A stretch of 57,025 nucleotides of DNA from Geodermatophilus africanus. Lineage in GTDB: Bacteria; Actinomycetota; Actinomycetes; Mycobacteriales; Geodermatophilaceae. The position numbers and the translations under genes are program-made. The notes beneath the pieces were generated by a model, which worked only from the letters and a program-made list of their open reading frames with translations, ran no database searches and was not told the origin of the DNA. Positions within the stretch are counted from its first letter, which is position 1. Each line of letters opens with the position of its first letter. Where the stretch lies: contig NZ_FNOT01000021.1 of assembly GCF_900107105.1 (NCBI RefSeq), forward strand, positions 1 through 57,025, in the 5' to 3' direction. Below are positions 29,872 to 38,011 of this stretch, one piece after another.

Positions 29872-30854
29872 CGACGTCCTCCCCCGTCGTCGGTCGGAGC
29901 GCGGCGCGGATCGAACGTCGACGACGTGGCGAGTTCGGAGAAGAGCTCACGTTCACGGTCGCTGAGCCGTGGCGGGACCATGATCTTGACCTCGGCGAAC
30001 AGGTCGCCCGGATGCCCGGCCGGGTCCGGCATGCCTTGCCCACGCAGCCGGAGCCGTCGTCCCGACGAGGAGCCGGGGGGCACGGTCACCTTGCTCTCGC
30101 CCCCGGGCGTGGCGACCGGGACGGTCGCGCCGAGCGCCGCCTCCCACGGGGCGAGCTTCAGGTCGACGTGGATGTTCCGGCCGTGCACGCGGAAGAGCGG
30201 GTGAGGCAACAGTCGCACGACCAGGTAGAGGTCGCCGGGCGCGCCGTCGCCGAGGCCCCGCCCTCCCTCACCGGTCAGCCTGATCCGCCGGCCGTCGTTG
30301 ACGCCGGGGGGGATCGTGACCGTGTAGCTGCGCGGGCCCTCGGGGCCGTTGAGCGTGATCTCCTTGCGCCCGCCGCGATAGGCCTCCTCCACCGTGAGCG
30401 GCAGCTCGGCCTCCTGATCCGCTCCCGCGGTGCGGGCCACACGGGGGCCTCGTCCGCGGCCGCCGAACATGCCGCCCAGGAGGTCCTCGATGTCGATGCC
30501 CTCGAAGCCCCCGCCACCGAAGCCCCCGCCGACGTCGGTCCCCTCCGCGGTCCAGGTCGCGCGGCGACCCCGACCGGTCCGGCCGCCGGATCCGCCGACC
30601 CCGGCACCGACGCGCTGCTCCCAGTCCTCGGGAACCCGCCGGAAGTCCTCCCCGAACCGGTCGTAGCGCTTGCGGAGCTCCGGGTCCGACAGCGCGGAGT
30701 ACGCCTCGTTGATCTCCTTGAACCGCTCCTCCGCCGCCGGATCCTTGTTCACGTCCGGATGGTTCTGCCGCGCCAGCCGCCGGAACGCCTGCTGCAGCTC
30801 GTCCTGGTCCGCGTCGCGCGACACCCCCAGCACGTCGTAGTAGTCACGGGCCAT
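29868..30854 (-). CDS. cbpA: DnaJ-family co-chaperone, CbpA type
   Basis: This 328-residue J-protein stimulates the DnaK ATPase and delivers substrates. The J-domain is at residues 4-70 with His32-Pro33-Asp34, followed by a Gly/Phe-rich linker ([20 protein letters not shown]) and two beta-sandwich substrate-binding domains. The four CxxCxGxG zinc repeats of classical DnaJ are missing, so it is type II/CbpA-like, in keeping with the adjacent cbpM. The ATG has GGGGAG upstream, and only three bases separate it from grpE. Confidence 0.92.
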   Translation of the reverse strand: MARDYYDVLGVSRDADQDELQQAFRRLARQNHPDVNKDPAAEERFKEINEAYSALSDPELRKRYDRFGEDFRRVPEDWEQRVGAGVGGSGGRTGRGRRATWTAEGTDVGGGFGGGGFEGIDIEDLLGGMFGGRGRGPRVARTAGADQEAELPLTVEEAYRGGRKEITLNGPEGPRSYTVTIPPGVNDGRRIRLTGEGGRGLGDGAPGDLYLVVRLLPHPLFRVHGRNIHVDLKLAPWEAALGATVPVATPGGESKVTVPPGSSSGRRLRLRGQGMPDPAGHPGDLFAEVKIMVPPRLSDRERELFSELATSSTFDPRRAPTDDGGGRR

Positions 30855-30857
30855 CCG

Positions 30858-31448
30858 TCAGCTCCCCGCGCGCTGCGCCACGGTCACCGCCGCCGGACGC
30901 AGCTGGCGCCCCGGGGCGCCGTAGCCGGGCCGGACGACGGAGGCCACCGAACCGGGCGGGGTCCCGGCTCCGTCGGCGTCCACCACCCCCACGACCTCGT
31001 GCCGCGCCGGATCGAACGGCACTCCGGGCTCGTCCTCCCGCCCGTAGCCGAGCCCCCCGACGACGGCGAGGGCCTGCTCACGGAGGGTGCGGATGCCCTC
31101 GACGATCGATCCCGGGTCCGCCGCGGCGTGTTCGAGCGCGCGATCGATGGTGTCGAGCACCGGCAGGAACGCCGAGGTGACCAGCTCCCGCTCGTTCGCG
31201 CGCTCGCGCGCGACCTCCCGCGCGTATCGCTTGCGCAGGTTGTCCAGGTCGGCGGCGGCGCGCCGCCAGCGGTCCTCGGCGGCGTCGAGCGCGCGCTGAG
31301 CGCCCGCCGCCGCGCCGTCCGGCGGGGTGGGCGCCGGCTCCCGGGGAGGTCCGCCCTCCGGCTGATCCCGTGCCTCGGCGGTCTCCGGGTCGGCACCCCG
31401 TGTTCCGGCCGGCTGGGCGGTCGGCGTCTTCGGTCCGGGCTCAGCCAT
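30858..31448 (-). CDS. grpE: GrpE nucleotide exchange factor
   Basis: This 196-residue protein releases ADP from DnaK. A disordered Pro/Ala/Glu-rich N-terminus (1-50) is followed by the long coiled coil (RRAAADLDNLRKRYAREVAR) and the beta domain (PGVPFDPARHEVVGVV). The C-terminus is shorter and less conserved than housekeeping GrpE, with IVRPGY reading VVRPGY. It starts 10 bases after dnaK. It is likely a dedicated partner of the neighbouring DnaK. Confidence 0.9.
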   Translation of the reverse strand: MAEPGPKTPTAQPAGTRGADPETAEARDQPEGGPPREPAPTPPDGAAAGAQRALDAAEDRWRRAAADLDNLRKRYAREVARERANERELVTSAFLPVLDTIDRALEHAAADPGSIVEGIRTLREQALAVVGGLGYGREDEPGVPFDPARHEVVGVVDADGAGTPPGSVASVVRPGYGAPGRQLRPAAVTVAQRAGS

Positions 31449-31458
31449 CGTCAGAGGC

Positions 31459-33339
31459 TCAGTTCCGGTCGAACTCGGCGTCGATGACGTCGTCGTCCGC
31501 GGCTACCGTCTCACCGGCGGGGTCGCCGACGTCCGCGGCATAGTTGGTGGAAGCCGCCTGGAGCCCGGCCAGGGCCTGCTGCAGCTCGCCGGTGAGCTCG
31601 CGGACCCGATCGATCGGCGCCTGGTCCGCCACCGCCTGGCGGGCCTCGGTCACCAGCATCTCGGCCCGGGCGCGCTCGTGCGGCGGTGCGGAGTCGCCGA
31701 GCTCGTCGAGTCGGCGTTGCACCTGGTAGGCCACGGTGTCCAGCTGATTGCGCGCGTCCACCTCCTGCCGCAGTTGCTGGTCCGAGGCCCTGTTCCGCTC
31801 GGCCTCGGTGACCATCCGCTCGACCTCGGAGGTGTCCAGGTTGGTGCTCTCGGAAATCGTGATGCCCTGCTCGGCACCGGTGTCCTTGTCGCGCGCGGTG
31901 ACGTTGAGGATGCCGTTGGCGTCGATGTCGAACACGACCTCGATCTGCGGCTCACCACGAGGCGCCGGCCGGATGCCGGTGAGCTGGAACCGGCCCAGCA
32001 CGCGGTTGTCCGCCGCGCGTTCCCGCTCTCCCTGCAGCACGACGATGTCGACGGCGGGCTGGTTGTCCACCGCCGTCGAGAAGACCTCGCTGCGCCGGAC
32101 CGGGATCGTGGTGTTCCGTTCGACGATCTTGGTCATGAGACCGCCCTGGGTCTCCACGCCCAGTGACAGGGGCGTGACGTCGAGCAGGAGGACGTCGGAG
32201 ACCTCCCCCTTGAGCACCCCCGCCTGGATCGCGGCGCCGACCGCCACGACCTCGTCGGGGTTGACGGTCATGTTCGGTTCCTTGCCACCGGTGAGCCGGC
32301 GCACGAGCGCCTGCACCGCCGGGATCCGGGTCGACCCGCCGACCAGGATGACCTCGTCGAGGTCGTCTCCCCCGATCTTGGCGTCCGACATGGCCTGACG
32401 GACCGGTCCCATCGTCCGTTCCACGAGATCCGCCGTGAGGTGCTCGAACTGCGAGCGCATCAGCGTCATCGTGAGGTGCTTCGGCCCGTTCGCGTCCGCG
32501 GTGACGAAGGGCAGGTTGACCTGGGTCTGCGTGACCGAGCTCAGCTCCACCTTCGCCTTCTCGGCGGCCTCGTAGAGGCGCTGCAGCGCCTGCGGGTCCT
32601 TCCGCAGGTCGATGCCGTTCTCCTTCTGGAACTCCTCGGCCAGGTGGTCGACGATCCGCCGGTCGAAGTCGTCCCCGCCCAGGTGGGTGTCGCCCGCCGT
32701 GGCCCGCACCTCCACCACGCCGTCCCCCACGTCGAGGACGCTGACGTCGAACGTCCCGCCGCCGAGGTCGAACACCAGCACCGTCTCGTGCTGCCCCTTG
32801 TCCATCCCGTAGGCCAGCGCCGCGGCGGTCGGCTCGTTGATGATCCGCAGGACCTCGAGGCCGGCGATCTTCCCCGCGTCGCGGGTGGCGGTGCGCTGTG
32901 CGTCGTTGAAGTAGGCCGGGACGGTGATCACCGCCTCGGTGACCCGCTCGCCGAGCTGCCGTCCGGCGTCGTCGGCGAGCTTGCGCAGGATCAGTGCGGA
33001 AATCTCCTCCGGCGCGTACAGCTTGTCCCGCACCTTGATCCGCGCGAGCCCGTTCGCATCGGGGACCACGTCGTAGGTGACCTGGCCGGCCTCCTCCTCC
33101 ACCTCCTCGAACCTGCGGCCGATGAACCGCTTGACCGAGTAGATCGTGCCCTTGGCGTTGAGAATCGCCTGCCGGCGGGCGAGTTGGCCGACGAGACGCT
33201 CGCCGTTCTCCGTGAACGCCACCACCGACGGCGTCGTGCGGGCGCCCTCGGCGTTGGGGACGACCGAGGCCTCGCCGCCTTCCCAGGCGGCGATGACCGA
33301 GTTCGTCGTCCCGAGGTCGATACCGACCGCGCGTGCCAT
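31459..33339 (-). CDS. dnaK: DnaK (Hsp70)
   Basis: This 626-residue ATP-dependent chaperone has a nucleotide-binding domain at 1-370 ([50 protein letters not shown]), the linker [13 protein letters not shown] and a substrate-binding domain to about 600. It ends in the acidic tail [12 protein letters not shown]. The ATG at 33339 ([10 protein letters not shown]) is preceded by GGAGG inside the end of the upstream gene, one base after its stop. As the fourth-from-last standard hsp70 gene order (dnaK-grpE-dnaJ) is kept, this is a complete second DnaK machine. Confidence 0.96.
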   Translation of the reverse strand: MARAVGIDLGTTNSVIAAWEGGEASVVPNAEGARTTPSVVAFTENGERLVGQLARRQAILNAKGTIYSVKRFIGRRFEEVEEEAGQVTYDVVPDANGLARIKVRDKLYAPEEISALILRKLADDAGRQLGERVTEAVITVPAYFNDAQRTATRDAGKIAGLEVLRIINEPTAAALAYGMDKGQHETVLVFDLGGGTFDVSVLDVGDGVVEVRATAGDTHLGGDDFDRRIVDHLAEEFQKENGIDLRKDPQALQRLYEAAEKAKVELSSVTQTQVNLPFVTADANGPKHLTMTLMRSQFEHLTADLVERTMGPVRQAMSDAKIGGDDLDEVILVGGSTRIPAVQALVRRLTGGKEPNMTVNPDEVVAVGAAIQAGVLKGEVSDVLLLDVTPLSLGVETQGGLMTKIVERNTTIPVRRSEVFSTAVDNQPAVDIVVLQGERERAADNRVLGRFQLTGIRPAPRGEPQIEVVFDIDANGILNVTARDKDTGAEQGITISESTNLDTSEVERMVTEAERNRASDQQLRQEVDARNQLDTVAYQVQRRLDELGDSAPPHERARAEMLVTEARQAVADQAPIDRVRELTGELQQALAGLQAASTNYAADVGDPAGETVAADDDVIDAEFDRN

Positions 33340-33340
33340 C

Positions 33341-33880
33341 TCAGGCCTCCGATGCGATGAGTCGGGCGGCCTGGTCGGCCACATCGTCGTCGACGACCAC
33401 CTCGTAGCGGCGTGGGCGCATGAACATGACCGAGGCGAAATCGCGACGGCCCCCCTGCATGGCGTACGTGATCAGGCCGATGACCGCCCCGATCGCGGCC
33501 CCGATGAGCAGGCCGTACAGGGCCAGCAACAGGCCCGTGAGGATCGGGTCGACCCAGTCGAAGATCCCGAAGATCCAGCCGATCAGGGCGCCCGGTACGG
33601 CTCCGCTGAGGGCCCCGCGCCAGGCGGCCCGGGGATAGTCCATCTTGCCGGTGACCTGCTCGACGGTCTCCAGGTCCTGCCCGACGATGGCCACCCGCTC
33701 GACCGGGAAGTCGCGGTCGGCGAGCCGGTCGACGGCGCGTTCGGCCTCCTCGTAGGTCGGGAACGACGCCACCGCACGCCTGGGCCACCGCGTCGCGACG
33801 CCGGGACTGCCGGGCGACCATGGCTGGCCGGCGCCGGACCCACCAGCCGGAGAATGTCCTGCGTAGGAACGATCGGTCAT
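33341..33880 (-). CDS. YflT/GSP17M-like general stress protein with glycine-zipper membrane region
   Basis: This 179-residue protein has an N-terminal domain like the heat-induced stress protein YflT ([37 protein letters not shown]). A double hydrophobic glycine-rich hairpin follows ([32 protein letters not shown]), suggesting membrane insertion, and then an Arg-rich and acidic tail. The first 35 residues are Gly/Ser/Pro-rich. GGAGG precedes the ATG. It lies between hsp20 (13 bases) and dnaK (1 base) and may couple membrane stress to the chaperones; the molecular role is unknown. Confidence 0.75.
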   Translation of the reverse strand: MTDRSYAGHSPAGGSGAGQPWSPGSPGVATRWPRRAVASFPTYEEAERAVDRLADRDFPVERVAIVGQDLETVEQVTGKMDYPRAAWRGALSGAVPGALIGWIFGIFDWVDPILTGLLLALYGLLIGAAIGAVIGLITYAMQGGRRDFASVMFMRPRRYEVVVDDDVADQAARLIASEA

Positions 33881-33893
33881 CGTGGCCTCCTGA

Positions 33894-34355
33894 TCAGCCG
33901 GCGGCCGGCCGGCCGGCGGGCGACGGTGCGTCTGAGGTGGTTGCGGCCGCGTTGGAGGAGCCCAGCTGGACCCTGCGTGGCTTGCTCTTCTCGCTGACCG
34001 GGATGGTGAGGGTCAGGACGCCGTCCCGGGTGTCGGCCGACAGGCGGTCGGGGTCGAGGTTCTCCCCGAGGAAGAGCTGGCGGGCGAAATCGCCGTAGGG
34101 CCGTTCGTCGATGATCACCTCATCGCCGTCCTGGCGGGTCGGCGCCCGATGGACCCGCACGTTCACGACATTGCGCTCGACGGTCGGGTCGACGTCGTCG
34201 GGGGCGACGGCCGGCACGTCGAGATGGACGCTGAGCTGGTCGCCGCGTCGCAGTGCCTCCATCGGCATGCTGTGCAGCGCACGCGCCCCCACGGACAGGG
34301 TCTGTTCGGCGACCCGGTCGAGTTCCCGGAACGGGTCGAACCGCATCAGCGTCAC
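33894..34355 (-). CDS. hsp20: Hsp20/alpha-crystallin small heat shock protein
   Basis: This 153-residue holdase opens the chaperone operon. It starts VTLMRFDPFRELDRVAEQ, has an alpha-crystallin domain at about residues 38-128 (LSVHLDVPAVAPDDVD, GDFARQLFLGENLD, DGVLTLTIPVSEKSKPRRV) and a disordered C-terminal tail. Small Hsps bind unfolding proteins for later refolding by the DnaK and ClpB encoded downstream. GTG at 34355 has AGGAGG eight bases upstream. The stress dyad lies 113-130 bases upstream, and no HAIR or CIRCE element is seen, so heat control probably differs from the classical HspR/HrcA scheme. Confidence 0.93.
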   Translation of the reverse strand: MTLMRFDPFRELDRVAEQTLSVGARALHSMPMEALRRGDQLSVHLDVPAVAPDDVDPTVERNVVNVRVHRAPTRQDGDEVIIDERPYGDFARQLFLGENLDPDRLSADTRDGVLTLTIPVSEKSKPRRVQLGSSNAAATTSDAPSPAGRPAAG

Positions 34356-35043
34356 GGACTGTTCCTCCTGACGGGGAGGTCACGGAGATCCGCCGATTGC
34401 GTGGCGGCCACGTGGAGCCCACCCACACCGTGCGTTTCCACGCTCGCCGTCGGCCCCGGCGGCGGCAATCGGTCGTTCTGCCGATGCCGACGGCACCCGA
34501 TGGAACCGGGGCATCCCGGCGAGCGGGGGCCAGGCATGGACCGCCCACCCCGGCGGGGATCCGTTCGGGAATCCGGGAGGGCGCCGCCCGACCACCGCGA
34601 GGATTCGATGACCCACCTCGCCGGCTCCGTTCCGGCTGCTCTGTGGTCGGAGATCACTCGGATGCCACGGCGCGGGCGTCGGAGTCGTCAGGCATGTGTC
34701 GGTGGCCTGGACCGAGATCCGCCCCCAGGACCCCGAGACGTCGCTGAATCGCGAGGTCGCCTGGCGCGTGGCGGTATCGCGCGGACTGGTCAGGCGGCTC
34801 GTCGACTTCCTTGTCGACGGGGTGCGCACTTGAGTGGCGTGCTCGGGCCGGGATGGGCAGTGCTGCCGATCGACGGATCGACGTCGGCACGGTGCCATGA
34901 GCCCTGGCGGGCCACCGGTGGGCCGTCACGGTGCGGCCTCGCTGATCGATCCCACCGGGCTGCACCGGCCGAGGAGGCATGGATGGGCATGCGATGACCG
35001 TCCACGAGAGTCCGACGTTCCGGCTGGTCGGGACAGCCACCGG
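34356..35043. other. Regulatory region upstream of the chaperone operon
   Basis: This holds the stress dyad at 34468-34485 in about 690 bases without an assured gene. A 45-codon plus-strand frame (GTG 34696 to 34833, ending RGLVRRLVDFLVDGVRT) resembles the extreme C-terminus of LysR proteins but has no partner sequence upstream. Confidence 0.4.
34468..34485 (+). promoter_or_regulatory. Stress dyad operator, site 2 (chaperone operon)
   Basis: ATCGGTCGTTCTGCCGAT, the ATCGG-N8-CCGAT dyad, lies 113-130 bases before the hsp20 start. It is identical over 18 bases to site 1 and is the only recurring regulatory element in front of the ten-gene chaperone/redox operon. Confidence 0.78.
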
Positions 35044-35345
35044 ATGAGGCGGCACCTCCGTCGCGCGCTGGCCGTGCCCGGGGTGAGCGTCGTGTTCCTG
35101 GCCGGGTGCTCCGGCACGACGCCCGCCCCCTCCTCCGGCGGTCCCCGGCAGCTCGTCGACGTGCCCGCGGAGCAGCTGCGCATCACCGGCGCGACCGACT
35201 CCCCGATCGACCGGCTGGTGCGCAACGCGATCGCCGACCTCGAGACCTTCTCGGCCGAGCGTTCCCGCGCTTCTACCGCGCGGAGGTCCCTCCCCTTGTT
35301 GGCGGCTACTTCTCCACGGACCTCCGGCGACCCGGTATGCCCGCG
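35044..35345 (+). pseudogene. Lipoprotein zinc-metallopeptidase N-terminal remnant
   Basis: MRRHLRRALAVPGVSVVFLAG followed by CSGTT is a clear lipoprotein signal with lipobox. Next come LVRNAIADLETF and, after a frame jump near 35257, FPRFYRAEVPPLVGGYFSTD. This resembles the start of the putative neutral zinc metallopeptidase/LpqM-type lipoproteins (…WSEQFPRVYG-PPL-GGYFSVDP). Everything after about 100 residues, including the HExxH region, is missing. It is a truncated and frameshifted remnant. Confidence 0.55.
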
Positions 35346-35471
35346 AGGACATTGGACGTCCCGGGGCCGCTGCTCGTCATCGCCGTCCTCGGCTGGCCGG
35401 ACCTCATCACGGTGCTCACCGTCGAACCGGGCCTGGGGTGCGGGGTAAGCACGCCGACGTCCAGCTGTCGC

Positions 35472-36446
35472 TCAGCGACGGAGTGTCTCGTCCGGGAGGC
35501 GGCCGTAGGTCTCCCGGTAGGCGGCGGCGAAGCGGCGGTGGTTGGCGAAGCCCCAGCGGGCGGCGATCGTCGGCACGCTGTCGGAACCCCCGGGGTCGGT
35601 GTCCACCAGGTCCCTGTGGGCCCGCGCCATCCGCACCCGTTCGGCAAAGGCGGTCGGTGTCGTGTCCCGGTGGCGCAGGAAGGACGCCTGGAGCCCCCGG
35701 GCGCCGCTCCCCGCGGCGTCGGCGATCTCGGTGAGCGTCATCTCCCGCTGCGCGTTGGCCTCGATGTGCTCGATGGCGCGCCGCACGACGGCCGGCGTGG
35801 CGTGGTCGGGTGGCAACCGGCGGTGGCTGACCAGAGTCGTACTGGGGAACGTCTCGAGGACGGCTCGGGCCAGTCGCTGGGTCAGCGCAGAGGCGACCAG
35901 CGGGGCGGCCGCGACCTCCGGATGCCCCACGAGGACGTTGACGACGCGGCGGACCGCGTCGCTCCAGCGCCGGCCCAGGACTGGGGACATCGGCCGATGC
36001 CCGGTGAAGCGCAGCGCGGTGCCTACGAGTCCGGTCGTCTCGACGGCGACCCGCTCGACGTCGGCGGTCTGCACACTGACGCAGTCGGCCACGGTGTCGG
36101 CCCACAGCACGCTCACCACCTGGTGGGCAGGCAACAGCACGGGGGAACCCGGGAGGACGACGTCCTCGTGGCGTCCCAGGCTCACCTTCATCCCGCCGTC
36201 GTCCGGCTGGACGACGACCAGGACGTCCGAGAGCACGACGTTGTTGTCCGCGCTCAACGAGTAGCGAAGTCTGGCGAGGCTGCCGCTGCCGACGCGGACA
36301 TGGCGGCTGCGGAAGCCGAAGCCCCGGTGGCTGTTGGACTCCTCCGGCCGGTAGCCGGGGTAGAAGGCCTCCAGCCACCGGCGGGCCACGCCGGGGTCCG
36401 CCGTGGCGACTTCGTCCATGGTGGGGGGCGGGACAGGTGATGACAC
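35472..36446 (-). CDS. AraC-family transcription regulator
   Basis: This 324-residue regulator has an N-terminal AraC_binding_2 (cupin-like) sensor domain at about residues 20-190 (RLRYSLSADNNVVLSDVLVV, GSPVLLPAHQVVSVLWADT). A C-terminal double helix-turn-helix follows (IEANAQREMTLTEIADAAG; FRHRDTTPTAFAERVR-like and AARWGFANHRRFAAAYRETY). The GTG at 36446 is preferred because GGGGAG lies six bases upstream; the ATG at 36419 has no ribosome site. It is monocistronic. A perfect palindrome CATCCGTCGGATG (36548-36560) about 100 bases upstream could be its operator. The ligand is unknown. Confidence 0.85.
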   Translation of the reverse strand: MSSPVPPPTMDEVATADPGVARRWLEAFYPGYRPEESNSHRGFGFRSRHVRVGSGSLARLRYSLSADNNVVLSDVLVVVQPDDGGMKVSLGRHEDVVLPGSPVLLPAHQVVSVLWADTVADCVSVQTADVERVAVETTGLVGTALRFTGHRPMSPVLGRRWSDAVRRVVNVLVGHPEVAAAPLVASALTQRLARAVLETFPSTTLVSHRRLPPDHATPAVVRRAIEHIEANAQREMTLTEIADAAGSGARGLQASFLRHRDTTPTAFAERVRMARAHRDLVDTDPGGSDSVPTIAARWGFANHRRFAAAYRETYGRLPDETLRR

Positions 36447-36879
36447 GGTGTCTCCCCGGCTCGATCGCTCCGGTGGGCTGTTGGCTCCAGCACCTGACGG
36501 ATACGGCCGTCTGAAGCCCCACGCTAGGACCAGGCCGGTCCGTACGGCATCCGTCGGATGACCGATCGAGCCCAGCCGCCGGAGGAGCCGTCCGAACGAT
36601 GTGCGTGCACATGCTCCGAGCGGGCTGATCACCGGCGCCGCATCCCCGTCGTGATTGTGGTGGGCGCCTTCGCCACGAACGGAGTGGATCACCGGCCTCC
36701 GTGGAGCCGTGTGCGCATGTGGCGCGTCCCCGCAGACACCTGCACGGACACCCTTGCGCAACCGCCGGACAACTGCCCGGAAACGCCGGGCCCGGGCCCC
36801 CCGGTTCGCGACGGCGCGCACGCAGCGGGCCTCGGACGGGCGTCGCTCTTCTCCGGACGTCCGGAGCCCTGGACATCGG
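36447..36879. other. Upstream region of the AraC gene
   Basis: No gene is seen. It holds the 13-base palindrome at 36548-36560 and copy 3 of the 33-bp repeat at 36709-36737. The rest has no recognisable content. Confidence 0.4.
36709..36737 (-). repeat. 33-bp intergenic repeat, diverged copy 3
   Basis: GTGTGCGCATGT is conserved, followed by GGCGCGTCC and CGCAGACAC in place of the usual CGTGTCGCCCCTCGGACAC. It lies on the minus strand upstream of the AraC gene. The conserved half is the ATGCGCACAC side. Confidence 0.5.
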
Positions 36880-37285
36880 CATTCCCCCGAATGACTGGCG
36901 ACCGCGGACGGTGACGCCGTGGGAAGACCTTGGACCGGTCGCGGCGCCGCATGCCACAGTCCCCTGGCGCGATCCCGACTCGCCGCTCTCCTGCTTCCAG
37001 CGCATGCTGGGCAGGCTTCGCGAGTGCGCCGAGGTCGGCGTCGGCGGCCACGAAGTGATCGACGTCGGACTGCCCCAGGTCTCGGGTACACCGGCGTCCA
37101 CCACCAGAGGCAGCGTGCTGTTCGCGCACAACCCACCGACCGGCCGGTGACCGTCCGCGATCCCGATATCGGTGCGCACGCCGGGCAACTGGTCGACCTG
37201 TTCCACGACCAGGAGTACGGCGCGCCCGACCTCGACGGACGCGAACCGGCCGGTTAGGGCGTCCGCTGGATCCGGCTCACCGACA
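36880..37285 (+). pseudogene. GH13 (trehalose synthase/alpha-glucosidase-like) C-terminal remnant
   Basis: Plus-strand text reads WRDPDSPLSCFQRMLGRLRE then CAEVGVGGHEVIDVG in one frame. It continues GSVLFAHN, then in another frame RPVTVRDPDIGAH and QLVDLFHDQEYGAPDLDG, and finally GVRWIRLTD. This follows the end of GH13 enzymes of the TreS type (a helix with RxRRECPE-IGWG, a beta-sandwich with V-HN-, and the closing YGYRWFRL). At least two frame changes are needed and the catalytic barrel is absent. It is a decayed tail, fitting the glucan theme of neighbouring genes. Confidence 0.5.
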
Positions 37286-37376
37286 GTCACTGTCCGGTCA
37301 GCCGTCCCGCGAGCCCAAGGAACTCGTGAAGCCCACTGCGTGATCACCGGTATCGAACGACCTGGATGGAGGAGTC

Positions 37377-37595
37377 GTGAGCGAGTCCGAGCTAGAGGAG
37401 ACCGGGACCGGGGAGGCCGCGAAGCGCATCGGTCAGGCGCCGACGACCACGGACGTGACCGATCCGGAGCGGTCCTCCCGGAACACCGCTGCCGGCTCCG
37501 GTTCCGAGCCGGGCGAAGGGCCCGTCCAGCCGGACGCCGACGAGGGGGTGGATTTCTCGGCCAGCATCGAGCCCCACAACGAGGGGCTCGTCTGA
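37377..37595 (+). CDS. Small acidic hypothetical protein (72 aa)
   Basis: This unrecognised 72-residue protein is very acidic, rich in Glu, Asp, Ser, Thr and Gly and probably disordered (SESELEETGTGEAAKRIGQ at the start; SIEPHNEGLV at the end). GTG at 37377 follows GGAGG at ideal distance, and a strong terminator hairpin follows the stop by six bases. A neat start and end make it a real single-gene unit. Such hydrophilin-like composition fits desiccation or stress proteins, but that is only inference. Confidence 0.65.
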   Translation: MSESELEETGTGEAAKRIGQAPTTTDVTDPERSSRNTAAGSGSEPGEGPVQPDADEGVDFSASIEPHNEGLV

Positions 37596-37600
37596 ACACG

Positions 37601-37632
37601 ACGGCCTCGCAGTCGCTGACTGCGGGGCCGTC
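37601..37632 (+). terminator. Hairpin terminator after the small acidic protein
   Basis: ACGGCC-TC-GCAGTC is paired with GACTGC-GG-GGCCGT around a three-base loop, six bases past the stop codon. It is followed by CGCCTTGCT, so a short T-containing tail is present. It is one of the clearest intrinsic-type terminators in the window. Confidence 0.75.
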
Positions 37633-37879
37633 GCCTTGCTCAGCCCAGCCGAGCACCTCATCGCCTGCGCCGCGCCATCCGGGATTCCCCCAGCGCGTTC
37701 CGGTGGACGACGTTCGTGCCCGGGAGCACCGGCTCGACCCAGCGGACGCCGAGAGGTCGGCAAGCGTCGTGGCCGTCGGAGTTCCTGTTCTTTTCACGGA
37801 CCTCGCACCGATAGCCGCTGCCCCCGGCGGCTGGCAAGACCCGCTTCCGCTACCAGCGCCCGATGTGCCGCGTCAAGCG

Positions 37880-38011
37880 ACGCGGCGCCCACCGTCCTGG
37901 TCCCGGCGCACTGCACAGGGTGGAAGGTGCAGAACCGGTTCGCCGCGGCGTTTCCCGATGCCTTCGCAGCCGTTCGCCGTCGGGACGTCCTACGTGGGCG
38001 GGAAGGCGTAG
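37880..38011 (+). pseudogene. MBL-fold hydrolase C-terminal remnant
   Basis: PTVLVPAHCTGWKVQNRFAA is followed by AFPDAF and, in another frame, PFAVGTSYVGGKA and a stop. This matches the C-terminal end of metallo-beta-lactamase-fold proteins with the AHCTGW motif. Only about 45 residues remain and one frame change is needed. The end overlaps the convergent debranching enzyme gene by 22 bases. The upstream 37633-37879 stretch has no recognisable content. Confidence 0.55.

Noticed and set aside
29495..30043. N-terminal extension of ClpB by about 180 residues
   Set aside because: It overlaps cbpM and dnaJ in another frame; ClpB similarity starts at MDLNRLTQ with a ribosome site.
34356..34470. 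HAIR or CIRCE heat-shock operator upstream of hsp20
   Set aside because: I looked for CTTGAGT/ACTCAAG and for TTAGCACTC/GAGTGCTAA and saw neither.
34696..34833. A 45-codon frame ending like a LysR C-terminus
   Set aside because: Only the last dozen residues look familiar, there is no ribosome site and nothing upstream continues the match.
34858..34880. A partial match to the stress dyad (GGGCAGTGCTGCCGAT)
   Set aside because: The left half-site and the conserved TCG are missing; it fits about half of the consensus.
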